From Candidatus Cloacimonadota bacterium (GTDB lineage Bacteria > Cloacimonadota > Cloacimonadia > JGIOTU-2 > B8-G9): DNA of 7,594 nucleotides. A program made the translations under genes and the position numbers. Below are positions 5,601 through 7,594 of this stretch, piece by piece. The notes beneath the pieces were generated by a model. That model was not told the origin of the DNA and ran no database searches. It saw nothing but the letters and a program-made list of their open reading frames with translations. Within the stretch, counting starts at the first letter, position 1; the number at the start of each line of letters is the position of its first letter. The stretch covers positions 1-7,594 of the forward strand of contig QMNM01000057.1 in assembly GCA_003647765.1 (NCBI GenBank), written 5' to 3'.

Positions 5601-7114
5601 CGTGTAACCTTTCCATTCTCAAGTATAGGAAGTTTACTCGTTTGAGTGATAAATGTTTTGCCAAATACTACAGTTGACTCCTCTGTTGAAAGTAACCTTC
5701 CTGTTTCAAATATCTGTTGATATTCATCTCTTACTTTTTTGCCCAAAAATGGATATATATCAAAAATACTCTTACCAATCAAATCTGTCTCAAGTCCAAG
5801 TTCCTTATTCCAGTTCTGGCATCTCTTATTAAAAAGAATCACCTTAAATTCTCTATCAATTAAATGTATTCCTTGGCTCATAGAATCAAGAGTCATCTTA
5901 TATCGGAGTTCCGAATTTTGCAATCTCCTTTCTGTTAATTTCTGCTCAGTAATATCTGTTTGAGTTCCCCATGCTCTAATTAGCTTATCATCTTTGATAG
6001 TTGCTACAAATGAGTTTAGGAAGTATTTGTCCTTTCCTTCTCTACTGATTTCGTGTGAGACACCACCAGTTAGTTTAAATCCATTACGAATAAATGCTCT
6101 AAGATATTCCTTATTCTCTTCTGTTTCTGGCATAACATCAGAAAGCTTTATACCTATTATCTCTTCTCTTGTTGTATCTAACATCTTTGCATAAGCATGA
6201 TTACATTCTACACATCTTGTCTTAAAGAACTCCTTAATTATCTCATCTTCAGGGAGATTTATATCAATTGGCTTTTCCGCCTCAAAACACCAGATACCTA
6301 TTGTGCTGTTTTCCACAAAGCTTCTAAGTTTCTCCTCACTTTTCCTCAGCTTCTTGATTGTCTGTTTGTGCTGTGAAATATCTCTAATAATACCTTGTGT
6401 GCCTATAAAATTTCCTTGCTTATCATATCTGGCTGTAGTGTTAATCTCAACTGGTATGCGTTTGCCATGTTTTGTTAAGAGTTCCATTTCCGTTTTTAAT
6501 GAGCTCACTTTTCTAATTTTCTGGAATATATCCATAGCTTTTGGGACAGATTCTGGGGTGATGAACTCAGAAAAATGTCTTCCCAGTCCTTGCTCTTTTG
6601 ATATGCCAATTACTTGCACTGCTTTCTCATTTGCATCTATCACATTGCCTAATTCATCAAGATAATAGATAATATCAGGTGAACATTCTACAAGACTTTT
6701 GTATTTTTCGTAAGATTCTCTAATTTCATCTTCCAACTGCTTCTGCTTTGTAATATCCCTCTGAACTGAGATATAAGCAATGGTCTCACTTTTTTGGTTC
6801 AAAAGAGGAGATATTTCAAATTCACAGGTGAAAGTTGTGCCATTTTTCCTTTTATTTAGATGGGATCCTTTCCATACATTTCCAGAAGCAACAGTTCTGA
6901 ATATATCCTTTTGGATTTCATCTGCCATTGGTTCAGCATTTAATATGCCTGGGTCTTTTCCCATTAGTTCATCTCTGGTATAGCCATACATCTCTTCTGT
7001 TGCTTTGTTCACATAGATAATTTTGCCATCCAAATTTGTAATGATTACAGCATCTTTTATTTGTTCAGTAATTGAGCTAATAAATTCAGGAGATTCTTTT
7101 ATATTCTTTTTCAT
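2693..7114 (-). CDS. Hybrid sensor histidine kinase, PAS/GAF-rich, cytoplasmic
   Basis: Signal-sensing autokinase that should phosphorylate its own His and pass the phosphate to its C-terminal receiver. No signal peptide or membrane segment is visible in 1473 residues, so it senses inside the cell. Approximate domain order: PAS 12-125, PAS 137-250, PAS 261-393 (with an inserted segment holding CVECN), PAS 401-517, GAF 521-677, PAS 685-803, GAF 807-964, PAS 971-1095, HisKA 1106-1173, HATPase 1215-1332, receiver 1351-1470. Catalytic features are intact: H-box GGIAHDFNN (His1119), N-box NNLVINA (Asn1229), G1 box KDKGTGIP, F-box FEPYFTTK, G2 box GSGLGLS; receiver acidic pair Asp1356/Asp1357, phospho-acceptor Asp1405, Ser1433/Ser1434 and Lys1456. 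PAS units end in DIT-type PAC motifs joined by charged, probably coiled linkers. The two GAF domains are close copies. No haem, flavin or bilin ligand motif could be assigned, so signals are unknown. No output regulator or Hpt gene is adjacent. The start is set by a strong Shine-Dalgarno. Confidence 0.95.
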   Translation of the reverse strand: MKKNIKESPEFISSITEQIKDAVIITNLDGKIIYVNKATEEMYGYTRDELMGKDPGILNAEPMADEIQKDIFRTVASGNVWKGSHLNKRKNGTTFTCEFEISPLLNQKSETIAYISVQRDITKQKQLEDEIRESYEKYKSLVECSPDIIYYLDELGNVIDANEKAVQVIGISKEQGLGRHFSEFITPESVPKAMDIFQKIRKVSSLKTEMELLTKHGKRIPVEINTTARYDKQGNFIGTQGIIRDISQHKQTIKKLRKSEEKLRSFVENSTIGIWCFEAEKPIDINLPEDEIIKEFFKTRCVECNHAYAKMLDTTREEIIGIKLSDVMPETEENKEYLRAFIRNGFKLTGGVSHEISREGKDKYFLNSFVATIKDDKLIRAWGTQTDITEQKLTERRLQNSELRYKMTLDSMSQGIHLIDREFKVILFNKRCQNWNKELGLETDLIGKSIFDIYPFLGKKVRDEYQQIFETGRLLSTEESTVVFGKTFITQTSKLPILENGKVTRVLTVIEDITERKRTEQIQSVVYNIADAVNRTADLNDLFQYIHKQLSTIIDTTNFYIALYDEDKGTLSFPYFVDEKDVSPIIKKRGKGLTEYVLRTGKPLFAPEDVFNELLKKGEVELVGAPSPIWLGAPLKVKDKIIGIVVVQSYTNPSLYSKKDLELLQFVSDEIAIAIEHKRSDEALEQSEERYRNLIEISSNGVVLHQNGYVVFANKAARELVGVEKPDDLIGKPVIEFVHPDCRKAVAKLINTILSQKTDVSLIEEKFIKADGTSFDVELAAVNTSFNGKPAVQVEFRDITERKQTEQLKSVVYKIANAVNRTADTDELFKYIHKELGTVIDTTNFFIALYDKENDTISFPYIVDKKDKYSKHIPSGKTLINYVLRTGKPLLATQEIKNELIQKGEVEPIGTPSKVWLGVPLKIEQEIIGVMTVQSYTDPLCYTEKDVEILNYVSNQVAIAINRKRAEEKLQQEKEQLSVTLRSIGDGVITTDKKGNITMMNRVAEKLTGWKSAEAIGRPLKEVFHIINEETRQEVENPVDRVLEEGRIIGLANHTVLVSRDGTERILADSGSPLRDRESKIIGVVLIFRDITDKRKMEREMIKIERLESIGVLAGGIAHDFNNILTGILGNLSLAKFYLSPDDKVYKILDSAERASMNAKNLTQQLLTFAKGGKPIKKVASIKNLLEETVSFALTGSNISYEIDCADGLSDVKMDAGQISQVINNLVINARQSMPTGGIIKVTARNVIIDKDNYIANLPSGEYVAVSIKDKGTGIPKRMLRNIFEPYFTTKQKGSGLGLSICYSIIRNHNGYITVDSELGIGSTFTIYLPATEEKAPILVKEQEIVKGTGRILVMDDEDLVRDICGKMLNIAGYDVEFAQTGEEAIDKYKKAKERGKPFKAVILDLTIPAGMSGKEAIKELREYDPEITAIVSSGYSNDPVMSNPKKYGFKGVVTKPFRVDELTSILKKVSEK
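4205..5554 (-). repeat. Internal GAF duplication within the kinase gene
   Basis: Kinase residues 521-684 (5063-5554) and 807-970 (4205-4696) align without a gap over 164 residues; my hand count gives 96 identities, about 59 percent, rising to 42 of 61 in the first part. The DNA still shares a 22-base exact match (5502-5523 and 4644-4665), and the offset is a constant 858 bases. A short linker before each copy (DITERK-x-TEQ) is also shared, so the copied unit probably began at the end of a PAS domain. The middle PAS (685-803) sits between the copies. Confidence 0.85.
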
Positions 7115-7120
7115 TATAAG

Positions 7121-7126
7121 ACCTCC
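7121..7126 (-). promoter_or_regulatory. Strong ribosome binding site of the kinase gene
   Basis: Read on the minus strand, GGAGGT lies six bases before the ATG at 7114-7112. It is a near-ideal Shine-Dalgarno and fixes the start of the kinase. Neither thrC nor the lipoprotein gene has a comparable site. Confidence 0.85.
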
Positions 7127-7229
7127 GAATATCTGGATAATCCGACGCAGAATAACATCCCAATTTACAAGGTGTTGCAGATTAAGAAAAATTTTTAAAG
7201 GGCTAGGACAGATGTAGTTAGACCGATCT

Positions 7230-7284
7230 TACAAGATTTGTAATCCTGTATTTTACTATATAAAACACCATTGCAAATGGTGTT
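7230..7284. repeat. Two hairpins with a shared ATT-N3-AAT core
   Basis: TACAAGATT (7230-7238) pairs with AATCCTGTA (7242-7250) around TGT; the single imperfect position (7234/7246) is a G-T wobble on the minus strand. Thirteen bases on, AACACCATT (7264-7272) pairs perfectly with AATGGTGTT (7276-7284) around GCA. Both are nine-pair stems with a three-base loop and ATT/AAT closing the loop, while the outer stems differ. This is the look of a composite REP-like element rather than of a terminator; no T run follows either stem. Confidence 0.6.
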
Positions 7285-7301
7285 AGGGTTACCAATTTTA
7301 A

Positions 7302-7315
7302 CTATGTATACATAG
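7302..7315. repeat. 14-bp perfect palindrome
   Basis: CTATGTATACATAG is a perfect palindrome. It can be read as a five-pair stem with a TATA loop, the third hairpin of the neighbouring group, or as a symmetric protein-binding site. It lies about 190 bases upstream of the kinase start, rather far for a simple operator. Confidence 0.45.
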
Positions 7316-7396
7316 CGATTAATACAATGTTTGGACGATTTTTTACAGATTTCAGGAAACTGCAACAGTTTGTTTATCGGGAAAAAACACTGATAC

Positions 7397-7530
7397 ACTT
7401 TCCCTATTTTCATAAACTTAAACCGTGCTTATCCGAGTCATCCGTGTAATCAGTGTTCTATTAAACTTTTCCTATTTTCATAAACTTAAACCGTGCTTAT
7501 CCGAGTCATCCGTGTAATCAGTGTTCTATT
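7397..7530. repeat. Tandem pair of 66-bp direct repeats
   Basis: Bases 7397-7462 recur at 7465-7530 with a period of 68; the only difference found is C7402 against T7470. The repeats contain CCGTGTAATCAGTGTTC near their right ends. A third short copy of ATCAGTGTT lies at 7534-7542, and its inverse AACACTGAT at 7386-7394 stands just left of the first repeat, followed by ACAC, matching the inverse of the repeat's GTGTAATCAGTGTT end apart from one missing base. Near-identity of the two copies implies a recent duplication. There are no spacers, so it is not CRISPR-like. Confidence 0.85.
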
Positions 7531-7594
7531 CTTATCAGTGTTATTAAAATCCTATCTATATCGTCCTATTTTTAATATCTTGCCAATATTTGCA

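Larger units (their letters stand above)
7127..7594. other. Gene-free stretch upstream of the kinase
   Basis: No believable protein gene is seen here. The stretch holds, from the kinase outward, about 100 bases of plain AT-rich DNA where the kinase promoter should lie (no convincing -35/-10 pair could be assigned), two hairpins with a shared core (7230-7284), a 14-bp palindrome (7302-7315), and a tandem 66-bp repeat (7397-7530). The last 64 bases show only a further short copy of ATCAGTGTT (7534-7542). A 72-codon minus-strand frame at 7195-7413 runs straight through the hairpins and is not coding. Confidence 0.6.

Noticed and set aside
6303-6665. 120-codon plus-strand frame opposite the kinase, and several shorter ones at 4749-7217
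   Set aside because: All are antisense to the conserved PAS/GAF coding sequence, Ser/Phe/Leu-rich as shadow frames usually are, and without their own start signals.
2693-7114. Frameshift or gene fusion in the unusually long kinase
   Set aside because: The frame is continuous, all domains are in the normal order (sensors, HisKA, HATPase, receiver) and all catalytic residues are present, so this is a natural long hybrid kinase.
7195-7413. 72-codon minus-strand reading frame upstream of the kinase
   Set aside because: It runs through two hairpins and the 14-bp palindrome, has no recognisable domain or good ribosome site, and its composition looks random.
7397-7530. Possible CRISPR array
   Set aside because: Only two units of 66 bp, separated by two bases with no spacers, and no cas gene nearby.

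Overview
The window is AT-rich bacterial DNA with three complete protein genes, all read from the minus strand. In transcription order (right to left) they are a very large soluble hybrid sensor histidine kinase (7114 to 2693), a threonine synthase (2423 to 1227), and a predicted lipoprotein of the endonuclease/exonuclease/phosphatase (DNase I-like) fold (1109 to 222). The standard code fits all three genes. The lipobox on the last gene and the strong Shine-Dalgarno on the kinase point to a bacterium. The hybrid kinase with many PAS/GAF domains and the crowding of intergenic repeats would suit an environmental or candidate-phylum lineage, but nothing here fixes the phylum.

Layout. 1-221: two short hairpins with TGAA loops and a third larger-loop hairpin, downstream of the lipoprotein gene. 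222-1109: lipoprotein. 1110-1226: two hairpins with TTTA loops. 1227-2423: thrC. 2424-2692: an AT-rich inverted repeat close to the thrC start, a striking 18-bp hairpin, a small ACTCC/GGAGT hairpin, a Shine-Dalgarno plus four-codon reading frame on the plus strand, and a TCTGTG-rich element that runs into the stop codon of the kinase. 2693-7114: kinase, with a clear internal duplication of its GAF domain. 7115-7594: two hairpins sharing an ATT-N3-AAT core, a 14-bp perfect palindrome and a 66-bp sequence present twice in tandem.

The three genes do not form an evident pathway. The gaps (269 and 117 bases) are too wide and too full of palindromes for a tight operon, so they are most simply read as independent units on one strand. 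The kinase is an orphan here: it carries its own receiver domain, but no DNA-binding response regulator or Hpt protein lies beside it. thrC stands apart from other threonine-pathway genes.

The least ordinary part of the window is the intergenic DNA. Each gap holds a different palindromic or tandem family, the pattern expected of a genome seeded with REP/MITE-like elements. I see no convincing evidence of a new multi-gene system. The repeat families and the GAF duplication are the items worth following up.
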